Shown here piece after piece: positions 33,322 through 41,590 of a stretch of 58,748 nt of DNA; position 1 is the stretch's first letter; every line of letters starts with the position of its first letter. The notes under the pieces were generated by a model. That model did not search any database. It had not been told where the DNA came from and saw nothing but the letters and a program-made list of their open reading frames with translations. Origin of the DNA: Pirellulales bacterium (GTDB taxonomy: Bacteria; Planctomycetota; Planctomycetia; Pirellulales; JAICIG01). The stretch is from contig DATLUO010000104.1 of NCBI GenBank assembly GCA_035533075.1, positions 1-58,748 on the forward strand, in the 5' to 3' direction. Both the position numbers and the translations under genes were made by a program.

Positions 33322-34668
33322 TCAATTTCCATCGCGTATCACCGGCTTCGTCGCGTCGATGAAGAACGACGCCACGCCGGAAATCATGAAGGCCGCGGCG
33401 CACACGAACAACGTGGCGTTCCAGTTGATTGCCTGGCCGTCGCCGCTCAGCTTGGCAACGATCAACTGGAAGACCGCCGCGCCGAAGTTGCCCCACATAT
33501 TACCCCAACCGAGCACCGCCGCCACGTATCGACCGCCGACGTCCTGCATGTAGGCCCACGTGCCCGGCAGGCCCAAGTCGGTCGCAAACGAGACCAAACA
33601 GAACAGTGCGACGGCCCCCCAGCGCGACTCGACATGGGGTATGGCCAGGTAAGCGCCCGCCGCCAGAAAACGCGAAAGGGCCAGCGGCAACGCACGCCCG
33701 TGCCGCAACCCAAAGGTACGGCTGAGGACATCGGTTAACCGGCCGCCCAGCAGCGTGCCGAACATGCCCGCCACCAACATGATGGCGTTCATATTGGCTC
33801 CTTGCTGCTCGTCGAATTTTCGTTCTTCCACCAGATACTTGGGGAGCCATGTAACCAGGAACACCCAGCCGATGTTGGTCATGAATTGCGACAGGCACAT
33901 GGCCCACATGCTCGCGCTGCGAAGCAACTGACTAAAGCCGCGCAGCGATTCCAGCAGGTACTCCGCGGCCGGCAGGCGCGGCGGCGTCTCGCGCAACCGG
34001 CCGCGCTCGATGAGCGCCAACTCGGCGTCGTTCACCCTGGGGTGCTCCGCCGGCCAGTCGCGGGCGATCAACCAGAAGGCCACGCCCACCAGGCCACCCA
34101 GCGCTCCATAGGCCAGCATGAGCCACCGCCACGAGCCCGACCATCGCATCAGGGCCGTGGTACACGCCAGTGCCGACGCGGCCCCGAACCGTCCGCCAAA
34201 CGCGATCAACGCGCTGGCCGCACCGCGGTCGGCCAGCGGTATCCACCGGCTCGACACGTTCGCGCTCGTGGGATACGCACCGGCCTGCATCACGCCCAGC
34301 CCCAGCCGCACGAGAAACAACGATTCAAACCCCGTGGCCATGCCCATCGCCGCGGCGCACGTCGACCAGCCGATCACGTAGATGGTCAGCAGCCAGCGCG
34401 GGCCGAAACGGTCGGCGAGCCATCCCGACGGCACCTGCAGCAGACCGTAAGACCAGAAAAACGCGCTCAAACTCCACGAGAGCCCGTCTGTGTCGAGTCC
34501 CAGCTCCGTTGTGACCGACTTGTGCTTGAGCAGTTCGCCCAGGCAATAACGGTCGACATACAGCATGAACGAGGCGGCCACGGCCACCGACATGACTTGA
34601 TAGCGCACCCTGGTGGGCGCGGCGAGTTGGCGGCCGGCCGCGTCGTGGCTGGCGGTGTCTACTGCCAC
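33322..34668 (-). CDS. MFS transporter, anion:cation symporter-like
   Basis: 448 residues from a GTG that overlaps the end of the upstream YhcH-like gene by ten bases; the long upstream extension in the same frame overlaps that gene and is not protein-like. Twelve membrane segments are evident. Motifs include GWLADRFGPRW after helix 2 and LGLGVMQAGAYPTSANVSSRW, resembling the ACS branch that carries hexuronates, glucarate or similar acids. Coupling with a YhcH/YiaL gene fits uptake of an acidic sugar. The exact substrate is unknown. Confidence 0.87.
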   Translation of the reverse strand: MAVDTASHDAAGRQLAAPTRVRYQVMSVAVAASFMLYVDRYCLGELLKHKSVTTELGLDTDGLSWSLSAFFWSYGLLQVPSGWLADRFGPRWLLTIYVIGWSTCAAAMGMATGFESLFLVRLGLGVMQAGAYPTSANVSSRWIPLADRGAASALIAFGGRFGAASALACTTALMRWSGSWRWLMLAYGALGGLVGVAFWLIARDWPAEHPRVNDAELALIERGRLRETPPRLPAAEYLLESLRGFSQLLRSASMWAMCLSQFMTNIGWVFLVTWLPKYLVEERKFDEQQGANMNAIMLVAGMFGTLLGGRLTDVLSRTFGLRHGRALPLALSRFLAAGAYLAIPHVESRWGAVALFCLVSFATDLGLPGTWAYMQDVGGRYVAAVLGWGNMWGNFGAAVFQLIVAKLSGDGQAINWNATLFVCAAAFMISGVASFFIDATKPVIRDGN

Positions 34669-35114
34669 TCGACGGCCACCTTCGCTACCGCCTTGACGAG
34701 TTCGCCCTTGCCGGCCAGCGGGGCATGCGCATCGGAAGGAAAGAAAATGGCGAACGTTTCCGGCGGCACCGCCAGCCAGCTTTCGGGCCGGGCAGAATAG
34801 AAGGCGATGTCGCGCTCCGTCGAAAAGGCCGTTTCCGGCTCTCCACAATCGCACAGCGGCAGCCAGCCGATCTCTTCCTGTCCGGCCAAGGTTAACTGAA
34901 TGTCGATGTAACGGCGATGCGATTCGAGCCTGGCGCCGTCGCGGCTGCGACCGGGGTCATGGCCCTTAATGAGGTAGATTCGCTCGCCGTCGATGGCGTG
35001 ACGCCCGACGGGCAACTCGGCGGTGCTCGGGTCGGCAAGCGCCGTCAGCGCGGCGGCAAATCCAGGGTGCAGCACCGCATATCGCCGCCAGTCAGCAAGC
35101 CGGTCCAGGATCAT
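34659..35114 (-). CDS. YhcH/YjgK/YiaL (DUF386) family protein
   Basis: 151 residues, full family length. Conserved pieces are GRHAIDGERIYLIK, ESHRRYIDIQ, then FAIFFPSDAHAP and VKAVAKVAVEW, giving Glu, Asp and His candidates for the cupin-type metal site. Relatives occur in sialic acid, alginate or pentose pathways. It begins one base after the stop of the SpoIIE-type phosphatase and its 3' end overlaps the transporter start, so it sits in a four-gene operon. An anomerase-like role on a carbohydrate is likely but unproven. Confidence 0.9.
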   Translation of the reverse strand: MILDRLADWRRYAVLHPGFAAALTALADPSTAELPVGRHAIDGERIYLIKGHDPGRSRDGARLESHRRYIDIQLTLAGQEEIGWLPLCDCGEPETAFSTERDIAFYSARPESWLAVPPETFAIFFPSDAHAPLAGKGELVKAVAKVAVEWQ

Positions 35115-35115
35115 G

Positions 35116-36342
35116 TCAGTCGTCCAAGCGCCGTTCGAGTAATAAGACGGAGGTATCGTCGTGGCGTCCCTCGCCGCCGGTGAATTCCATCGATTCGCGG
35201 AACAGTTCGTCGAGGGTCCGGCTCAGCGGCTGGCGACGGCAAGCGTGCAGCGTGCGCCGCAGGCCCTCGATGCCAAACTGCTTGTGCTCGCTGCCGTTGG
35301 ACATGGCTTCGATAATGCCGTCGGTGTAGACCACTAGCCGATGGCCGGGCGGTATCTCGGTGGCCATCGTTTCATAGTCGGCATCGTCGTAGATGCCCAG
35401 CGGCAGGCCGCCGTCGCGCGTGGGGTCGCCGATCTCCACCGTCTTGCCGGTCTCCATGTCTTGCAAGAGCGGCACGCAGTGCCCGGCGGAAGTCCAGCGC
35501 AACACGCCGTCTTCGAGCACGCCGTAAACCAGCGTGATGAAACCCTCCTGATCTTGCACCAGGTTCTGGATACACAGCCGCCGGTTGATCTGCTTGACGA
35601 ACTCATGGGGGGCGGCGTGTAGATCGTCCTGGAGCATGCTGATCAGCGTGTGCATGCCCATGATCGACATACAGGCCTTGATGCCGTGCCCGGAGGCGTC
35701 GCCGACCAGAAACACCAGCCGCTGGCCGCTCAACTTAAAGGCGTAATAGTAATCGCCGCCGGCCAGCACCACCGGCTGCCCGCCGCTGACGTTGATCTGC
35801 GACGGCTCGTAACGGGCCACGATCTCGTAGCCGAGCGGGGCCTCCATGTTCCGCGGAATCATCGACTCTTGCAACTTGCGCACCGAATCGACCTCGCTGC
35901 GCAGCTTCTCGGCCAGCAGCCGGGCCTGCTCCGCCTGGCGGGCCTTGAGGGCCGATTCCAGCAGCGTTTGCAACAGGAACAGGTATTCCTTGGCTGGATC
36001 GCGATAGATATGGGCCTGCACGCCGTGGCCGATGAACCGCGAGAGCGGATAGATTTCGCCCGGCCTGGCCGCCACCATCACGGGCATATCGGGATTGGCC
36101 CGCCGGATTTTCTCGAACAGGTCGAACGCCTGATCGCTGTCGGGGAAGGTGATCGGCAGCAGCACGACGTCGCAAGCCTCGGTCTCGAACGCCGCGAGCA
36201 GTTCGTCGGGCGAGCGCGTGACCCGCACCTGGGTGCCCCCGGCCTCCAGATACATGGTCAAGAGGTCGGTCTCTTCCTCGTCGTCCCAACCCACCAATAC
36301 GCGCACCGCTGCACTCCCGTCTAACTGCCGGTTGTCGGACAT
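35116..36342 (-). CDS. RsbU/SpoIIE-type PP2C phosphatase with degenerate receiver domain
   Basis: 408 residues. The N-terminal receiver-like domain (about 12-125) lacks the phosphoacceptor Asp: the LL.D position is Pro63 (VVLLPITFPDSD). Ala91 or Ala92 stands at the Ser/Thr position and Arg114 replaces the conserved Lys. A coiled coil (130-160) ends VRKLQESMIP, as in RsbU proteins. The PPM phosphatase domain (170-405) has AGGDYYYAF, VGDASGHGI, YTDGIIEA and HDDTSVLL. RsbU enzymes dephosphorylate anti-anti-sigma proteins. Here the input domain cannot be regulated by phosphorylation in the usual way. No STAS or anti-sigma-kinase gene is adjacent. A true PP2C lies just upstream in the same operon. 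Confidence 0.88.
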   Translation of the reverse strand: MSDNRQLDGSAAVRVLVGWDDEEETDLLTMYLEAGGTQVRVTRSPDELLAAFETEACDVVLLPITFPDSDQAFDLFEKIRRANPDMPVMVAARPGEIYPLSRFIGHGVQAHIYRDPAKEYLFLLQTLLESALKARQAEQARLLAEKLRSEVDSVRKLQESMIPRNMEAPLGYEIVARYEPSQINVSGGQPVVLAGGDYYYAFKLSGQRLVFLVGDASGHGIKACMSIMGMHTLISMLQDDLHAAPHEFVKQINRRLCIQNLVQDQEGFITLVYGVLEDGVLRWTSAGHCVPLLQDMETGKTVEIGDPTRDGGLPLGIYDDADYETMATEIPPGHRLVVYTDGIIEAMSNGSEHKQFGIEGLRRTLHACRRQPLSRTLDELFRESMEFTGGEGRHDDTSVLLLERRLDD

Positions 36343-36413
36343 AAACCGGTTCTCGCTGTTTGGGTCTCCGCCTTTGCGTGCTTCAGGCTACCGCCTGCCG
36401 CAGCTTCATGCAA

Positions 36414-37700
36414 CTACGGGCCCTTCTTATCGCCTTGGCCGCGGATTTCTTCCATCATGAAGCTCATGGCGTGGCCGTATTCGCGGACGGCGGTGAGATA
36501 GTCTTTCTTTTCGGCGGCGGCCAGCGCCCGCGCGTCGAGATGGTTGAAGTGGCTCCAATCGACGGAGTACTTTGCCTCCAACGCGGCCTTGCGCAGCTCG
36601 TCGACAAACTTGGCGAGTTTGCCGACGAATTCGTTGTTGATCAGCACCGTGTGCGGGTTATAAGTCCCGTGGCCGAAGTGCTGGCCTTCGAGTCGCCTTC
36701 CCTGCGTGCCCAGGGCCCGCGCCAGCACCGTTGCGCCACTAATCAGCGTGGCCAGCCCCATGACCGCGGCCCCACCGGGATGCCGGGCCAGCACCAATAA
36801 TAACGTCGCCAGGGCGAACACCCCCAGCACGACCCACGCCACCGGATGCACCGGCCGGCGCGTCGCTCGTCCCGGCGCCGGCCAGGCGATGTTGGCGGCC
36901 GGCGGAACGCCCACGACCCTGGCCACAATCACGCTGATGTTGTCCGGCCCTCCGCGCAGGTTGGCGAGATCGACCAGCACGCGCACCGCCTCGGCCGGGC
37001 TGAATGTGCTCAGGATGGCGCCGATCTCTTCGTCACTGACTTGCCCGCTCAGGCCGTCGCTGCAGAGCAGGAAGGTGTCGCCCGCCGCCGTCGGCCACGG
37101 CCCTTCCAGATCGACCTCGACGTGCGGCGATGGGCCAAGCGAACGCGTGATGATGTTCTTCGGAATGTAGCCGGGCACCTCGTCTTCGCGCAGCTTGCCG
37201 GCGGCCATCATCTCCCACACCAGGCTGTGGTCGAACGTGAGTTGCTCGATGCGGTTGCCGCGCAGACGATAAACGCGGCTGTCGCCCACGTGGGCCACGA
37301 CCGCGCCCTGGGGCAAGAGCAGCAGCACGCTGGTGGTGGTGCCCATGCCGCGGAAGTCGAGATTGGCCTGGCCCCGCGAATGGATGCGGTCGTTGGCGTC
37401 TTCGATGGCCTTGCGGACGGCCAAGGGCGCCGCTTCGTCGAGCAGTTTGTGGTAGGTCAACGGCACGGTGTCGCAGGCCATTTTGCTGGCCAGCTCGCCG
37501 GCGGCGTGGGCGCCCATGCCATCCGCCACCATGAACAGGTGGCCACGCTGCAACCAGAGTTCGCCGCTCTTGGCCATCACCACCGTGATCGAATCCTGGT
37601 TGTTCGAGCGGCGCAACCCGATGTCACTAAGAGCGGCATGTTCGACGTAGCTCTCCCAGGTCAAGCTGCTTTCGGCCATACGGTTGGCTAACAGGCTCAT
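36414..37700 (-). CDS. PP2C-family Ser/Thr phosphatase with membrane anchor
   Basis: 428 residues from the ATG opening MSLLANRMAES; an earlier start is possible. The catalytic domain (about 15-265) shows RRSNNQDS, VADGMGAHAAGE, MGTTTSVLLLL, VGDSRVYRL, LLCSDGLSG and GGPDNISVIV, all metal-binding Asp positions included. Two membrane segments follow at about 290-335 (HPVAWVVLGVFALATLLLVL and VMGLATLISGATVLA), so the phosphatase is anchored. The soluble C-terminal tail is of unknown fold. It probably opposes Hanks-type kinases. It heads the minus-strand operon with the SpoIIE-type phosphatase 71 bases downstream. Confidence 0.9.
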   Translation of the reverse strand: MSLLANRMAESSLTWESYVEHAALSDIGLRRSNNQDSITVVMAKSGELWLQRGHLFMVADGMGAHAAGELASKMACDTVPLTYHKLLDEAAPLAVRKAIEDANDRIHSRGQANLDFRGMGTTTSVLLLLPQGAVVAHVGDSRVYRLRGNRIEQLTFDHSLVWEMMAAGKLREDEVPGYIPKNIITRSLGPSPHVEVDLEGPWPTAAGDTFLLCSDGLSGQVSDEEIGAILSTFSPAEAVRVLVDLANLRGGPDNISVIVARVVGVPPAANIAWPAPGRATRRPVHPVAWVVLGVFALATLLLVLARHPGGAAVMGLATLISGATVLARALGTQGRRLEGQHFGHGTYNPHTVLINNEFVGKLAKFVDELRKAALEAKYSVDWSHFNHLDARALAAAEKKDYLTAVREYGHAMSFMMEEIRGQGDKKGP

Positions 37701-37980
37701 GTTTCGTGCGGGGGGGAGAACCAACGGCGCCAGAGCCGCCTTGCAAATTCTAATTCGTGGCAGCGCTTGATGATAGATAGTCAACCGCTCAAACACAGAA
37801 TGGCCTTCCCTTGGCCGGCGACTTTTGGTACTTAGGCCCGCGAGATACCCGTCGGGCGGCGGGGCAATTGTGCCCTGGGCATCTCACTCCACCTCGGTCG
37901 TGGCGGGCCGATTACGAACCCCGTCTGCCGGCTTGTCAAGTCACAGTCCCATCTTGCCCCTCTTATTCGGAGATCAACCG

Positions 37981-40062
37981 ATGAAACGGTTGCACGTGCG
38001 CGCGGCTGCGTTGGCCGGCTTGACGGCAGTGGCGGTTTTTGCCGTCGTGCAAATCCACCGCGCCCAGCCCGTCGCCCTGGGGCAAGATCGGCCGCCCGAG
38101 GTCGTCCCGCAGAAGAAAAAGCCGAAGCCCAAAGCCGCCCCGCGCCGAAAACCGGCCGCACCGCCCGCGACTCTTCCGTCGCCGGCCGAAGACCGCTATT
38201 CCGATCGCTACGCCGAACGTTACAGCGACGCGAGTCTCGCTGAGCCGCCGCCGGCGACGGAGGGCGCCGCGCTACTGGGGTCCAACCTCGACGAAGTACC
38301 CGAAGCGGGGCCCGATCTGTATCGAGACGGCGCCGACGGTCCAGCCCCAGTGCGTTCCGTAGCCGGTCGCAATAGCCCGGCGAGCGATCCGTTCGCCCAA
38401 GCCGTGACTGCCGACGATCGCGGTCCTCTGGCGAGAAAGGCGGCATCGGCCGGCAAAAAGCCGTCGCGGACCGGCCGGGGCGACCGCGCAGGGGCCGCGG
38501 CCCACACGAAGCACGCCCGTCCGGCCATCGACGCCTTCGGCCCCGATTCTGCGGAACGGCCGACGAGCGACGACCGTCGGGCAAGCAACGCTCCGCCTCG
38601 CGATCCCTTTGGCGATGCCGCCCCGGCGCGGCCGGCCGTTGAGAAACCGCGTTCGATGACCGGCCACGGCCGGCCCGGCGGCAAGCAGCTCGAAGGCGCC
38701 CAGTCGCCGACGCTGGTCGTCGAAAAGGCCGCGCCCGACGAAATTCAGGTCGGCAAACCGGCGGTGTTTGCCATTCGCGTACAGAACACGAGTACGGCCA
38801 CGGCGCACGAGGTGGTGATTCAGGATCTCATCCCGCAAGGCATGCAGCTTATCGACACGCACCCCGCCGCGGCCGAGGTGCTGGACGGCCGCGTCGTCTG
38901 GTCGGTGGGCACGTTGAAGCCCAACGATACGGCCACGGTCGAAATGGAGTTGATGCCATTGACCGAGGGGGAGATCGGCAGCGTGGCAACGGTGCATTTT
39001 GCCGGCGAGGCATCGGTCCGCACCCGTTGCACGCGGCCCCAATTGGCCCTCGACGTGAGCGTGCCCGGCGAGGTGTTGATCGGCGACGACGTGGCCATCG
39101 CCATCAAGATATCGAACCCCGGCACGGGCATCGCCACGGGCGTGGTCTTGGCGGAAACCATCCCCGACCAGCTTCAGCACCCCTCGGGCAGCGAGCTGGA
39201 ATATGAGGTCGGCGACCTGAAACCGGGCGAGTCGCGGCAGATCGAGCTGACGATGAACGCCGTCAAGGCGGGCCAGGTGGTCAACAACCTCGTGGCCCAG
39301 GGCGAGGGGCAGTTGCGGGCCGAGCAGCAATCGGAGTTTATGGTCGTGGCCCCGCAGCTCGAAGTTTCGATGCAGGGGCCGAAACGACGCTATCTCGAAC
39401 GGCAGGCCACCTATACGGTGACGGTGAGCAATCCCGGCACGGCGCCGGCCAAAGAGGTGCAGCTTGTCACGCACTTGCCCAAGGGCCTGCAATTCGTCGA
39501 CGCCAACAACGCCGGCCAGTACGATCCGGTCACGAACACCGTCCATTGGTTGCTGGACGAATTGCCCGCCAAGGAGGCCGGGCAGGTGACACTCACCACG
39601 TTGCCGATCGAGCCGGGCGAACAGATGCTCAAGGTCGAAGGCGTCGCCCAGCGGGGTTTGTCGGCCGAGCAGGAAGAGGTGGTTTCCGTCGAGGGAGTCG
39701 CGGCGATCCTGTTCCAATTGGCCGATATTGCCGACCCGATCGAGGTCGGGGGCGAGACGACCTATGAGATTCGCGTGGTCAACCAGGGTTCCAAGGCGGC
39801 GACCAATATCGAGTTGGTGGCGACCTTTCCGCCGCAGCTCAAGCCGCGCAGCGCTCACGGCCCCACCCGCGACGCGATTCATGGACAGGAAGTCCGCTTT
39901 CAGCCGCTCGGCCGGTTGCCGCCCAAAGGCGAGACGACTTACCAGATTCGGGCGCAGGGCATTCAGCCGGGCGACCTGCGGGTGCAGGTGCAGCTTTTGA
40001 CCGACGAGATGCAAAGCCCGGTGACGAAAGAAGAAAGCACGCGGGTCTATGCCGACGAGTGA
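37981..40062 (+). CDS. DUF11/OmcB-like repeat envelope protein
   Basis: 693 residues from the ATG that follows CGGAGATC. A signal anchor or signal peptide (about 1-30) leads into a disordered Pro/Ala/Arg-rich region (35-235). Four or more DUF11-type beta-sandwich repeats follow, each with NTSTATAHEVVIQD-, NPGTGIATGVVLAE-, NPGTAPAKEVQLVT- or NQGSKAATNIELVA-type strands. These repeats resemble chlamydial OmcB and are common in planctomycete envelope proteins. It is probably structural. It is divergent from the PP2C operon across a 280-base gap with no gene. Confidence 0.88.
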   Translation: MKRLHVRAAALAGLTAVAVFAVVQIHRAQPVALGQDRPPEVVPQKKKPKPKAAPRRKPAAPPATLPSPAEDRYSDRYAERYSDASLAEPPPATEGAALLGSNLDEVPEAGPDLYRDGADGPAPVRSVAGRNSPASDPFAQAVTADDRGPLARKAASAGKKPSRTGRGDRAGAAAHTKHARPAIDAFGPDSAERPTSDDRRASNAPPRDPFGDAAPARPAVEKPRSMTGHGRPGGKQLEGAQSPTLVVEKAAPDEIQVGKPAVFAIRVQNTSTATAHEVVIQDLIPQGMQLIDTHPAAAEVLDGRVVWSVGTLKPNDTATVEMELMPLTEGEIGSVATVHFAGEASVRTRCTRPQLALDVSVPGEVLIGDDVAIAIKISNPGTGIATGVVLAETIPDQLQHPSGSELEYEVGDLKPGESRQIELTMNAVKAGQVVNNLVAQGEGQLRAEQQSEFMVVAPQLEVSMQGPKRRYLERQATYTVTVSNPGTAPAKEVQLVTHLPKGLQFVDANNAGQYDPVTNTVHWLLDELPAKEAGQVTLTTLPIEPGEQMLKVEGVAQRGLSAEQEEVVSVEGVAAILFQLADIADPIEVGGETTYEIRVVNQGSKAATNIELVATFPPQLKPRSAHGPTRDAIHGQEVRFQPLGRLPPKGETTYQIRAQGIQPGDLRVQVQLLTDEMQSPVTKEESTRVYADE

Positions 40063-40070
40063 GGGCGCTC

Positions 40071-40100
40071 GTAGGGTGGGGCCAGCGAGCTTGCCCGGCG
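40071..40100. repeat. Family A repeat, half copy
   Basis: GTAGGGTGGGGCCAGCGAGC and TTGCCCGGCGG form one diverged arm of family A, just after the DUF11 gene stop. Confidence 0.65.
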
Positions 40101-40201
40101 GATTTACCGCGCGGTGGGTTGGCCGGCAGCCGATTTCTTCCTATCATTGAGTGTTCCAAAGTCATAGCGACAGGCACCTTACTTAGATAGGACGACCAAC
40201 G

Positions 40202-40594
40202 ATGGCCAAACAGGGGCCGCGCAAAAAGCTGCCGAAAGAACTCGCCGTCATCAACGCCGACAACTGCACGGGCTGCGAGGCATGCCTGGAAGTTTGCCCG
40301 GTCGATTGCATCGTCAAACTCCAGCAATTCGACGCTTTTCAAAACCTTCAAAGCTGGTGCCAGATCGATCTGGAGCGTTGTGTGGGTTGCGAGGTCTGCG
40401 TCCACATTCCTCGCAAGAAGACCGATCCCTACGACCTGACCGTCTGCCCGTGGGATGCCATTGAGATGGTTCCCACCGAGCAAGTCGCCCAGTACGTGGC
40501 CCAGATCGGCGGGCCGCCGGAATATATCGAGCAGAATTGGGACCGGCTGGTCGGCACGGCTCAGCACCTGGCGGAGCTGAAGGCTTCGGGCTAG
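40202..40594 (+). CDS. Di-cluster 4Fe-4S ferredoxin with expanded second cluster loop
   Basis: 130 residues, ATG preceded by AGGACG. The first cluster site is canonical (CTGCEACLEVCP, C-x2-C-x2-C-x3-CP). The second begins CVGCEVC but reaches its fourth Cys only after 15 residues (VHIPRKKTDPYDLTV, then CPWDAIEM) instead of three. The C-terminus is an extra helical segment of about 45 residues. It should carry electrons in the cytoplasm. It precedes an inositol-phosphatase-family gene by six bases, a likely co-transcript without an obvious link. Confidence 0.9.
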   Translation: MAKQGPRKKLPKELAVINADNCTGCEACLEVCPVDCIVKLQQFDAFQNLQSWCQIDLERCVGCEVCVHIPRKKTDPYDLTVCPWDAIEMVPTEQVAQYVAQIGGPPEYIEQNWDRLVGTAQHLAELKASG

Positions 40595-40600
40595 GAATCA

Positions 40601-41401
40601 ATGTCGAACGCTGATTGGTCGCCCCGACTTGAGCTGGCGCGGACGGCGGCCCGCGAGGCGGGCGCGATCACGCTCCGCTACTTTCGCGAGCACAACTACG
40701 CGGTCGAGTTGAAACGCGATCAGTCGCCGGTGACGGTGGCCGATCGTGAGGCCGAGCAACACCTTCGTTCTCGGATCGCCGAGGTTTTTCCCGGCGATGC
40801 CGTGCTGGGCGAAGAGTTTGGCGAGCGGCCAGGCGATTCGGGCTATCGCTGGATTCTCGACCCGATCGATGGCACGAAGTCGTTTATTTCGGGCGTGCCG
40901 CTGTACGGGGCTCTGATCGGCGTCGAATTCGAACAGCGAAGCGTGGTCGGCGTCATTCACATCGCCGCGCTCGACGAGATGGTCTATGCGGCACGCGGTC
41001 AAGGCGCGTGGATGCTGCGTGGCGATCGCCCGCCGATGGCGGCCCGTGTGTCACGGACGCCGCGTTTGGCGGACAGCCTGTTTTGCACGTCCGAGGTCAA
41101 ATCGTTTTCCAAGTCGGGCCGCCGGCAGGCCTTCGACGATTTCGACGCGGTCTGTCGCCTGAGCCGCACTTGGGGCGATTGTTACGGCTATTTGTTGGTC
41201 GCCACTGGCCGGGCAGACCTGATGGTCGATCCGCTGATGAACGTCTGGGACTGTGCCGCGTTGCAACCCATTTTGGAGGAAGCCGGCGGCACGTTTACCG
41301 ACTGGCAAGGCGTGCCGACGATCTACGGTGGCGAGGCGATTGCCACGAACGGGCTGGTGCTCGACGAAGCATTGGCCATTGCGCGGCGGTATCGCGCGTA
41401 G
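40601..41401 (+). CDS. Inositol-monophosphatase family phosphatase (histidinol-phosphatase-like)
   Basis: 266 residues with the full metal-site set: GEEFG near 70-74, DPIDGTKSF near 87-95 and NVWDCAALQPILEEAGG near 215-231. This lithium-sensitive phosphatase fold includes HisN, CysQ and SuhB. The spacing and the GTKSFISGVPLYG block favour histidinol-phosphate phosphatase, but the substrate is not settled. The TAG stop lies inside the left arm of a palindromic repeat. Confidence 0.88.
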   Translation: MSNADWSPRLELARTAAREAGAITLRYFREHNYAVELKRDQSPVTVADREAEQHLRSRIAEVFPGDAVLGEEFGERPGDSGYRWILDPIDGTKSFISGVPLYGALIGVEFEQRSVVGVIHIAALDEMVYAARGQGAWMLRGDRPPMAARVSRTPRLADSLFCTSEVKSFSKSGRRQAFDDFDAVCRLSRTWGDCYGYLLVATGRADLMVDPLMNVWDCAALQPILEEAGGTFTDWQGVPTIYGGEAIATNGLVLDEALAIARRYRA

Positions 41402-41506
41402 CCCGCTTGCTCCGCAAGCGGAACGGCGTGCCATCTCGTTAGGCTTTCCGTCCTCAAGACGCTGCAAGTTGGTCACGCCCATCCGCTTGCGGACCAAGCG
41501 GGCTAC
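41398..41506. repeat. Family C palindromic repeat
   Basis: Arms of about 25 bases begin GTAGCCCGCTTG (41398-41422, one mismatch) and end CAAGCGGGCTAC (41482-41506), flanking a 59-base centre. The left arm contains the stop codon of the preceding gene, so the insertion sits exactly at the 3' end or replaced it. Confidence 0.8.
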
Positions 41507-41530
41507 CTGCCGCAAACCGCCCAACAAAGA

Positions 41531-41558
41531 AAGCCGTCCGAGCAGGCCCGGACGGCTT
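41531..41558. terminator. Bidirectional intrinsic-type terminator
   Basis: A perfect 10-base stem, AAGCCGTCCG and CGGACGGCTT, with an eight-base loop lies between two convergent genes. T-rich runs are modest, so efficiency is uncertain. Confidence 0.7.
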
Positions 41559-41590
41559 TCAAGCTTGTTCGTTGACCGTCGCCGGACGGC

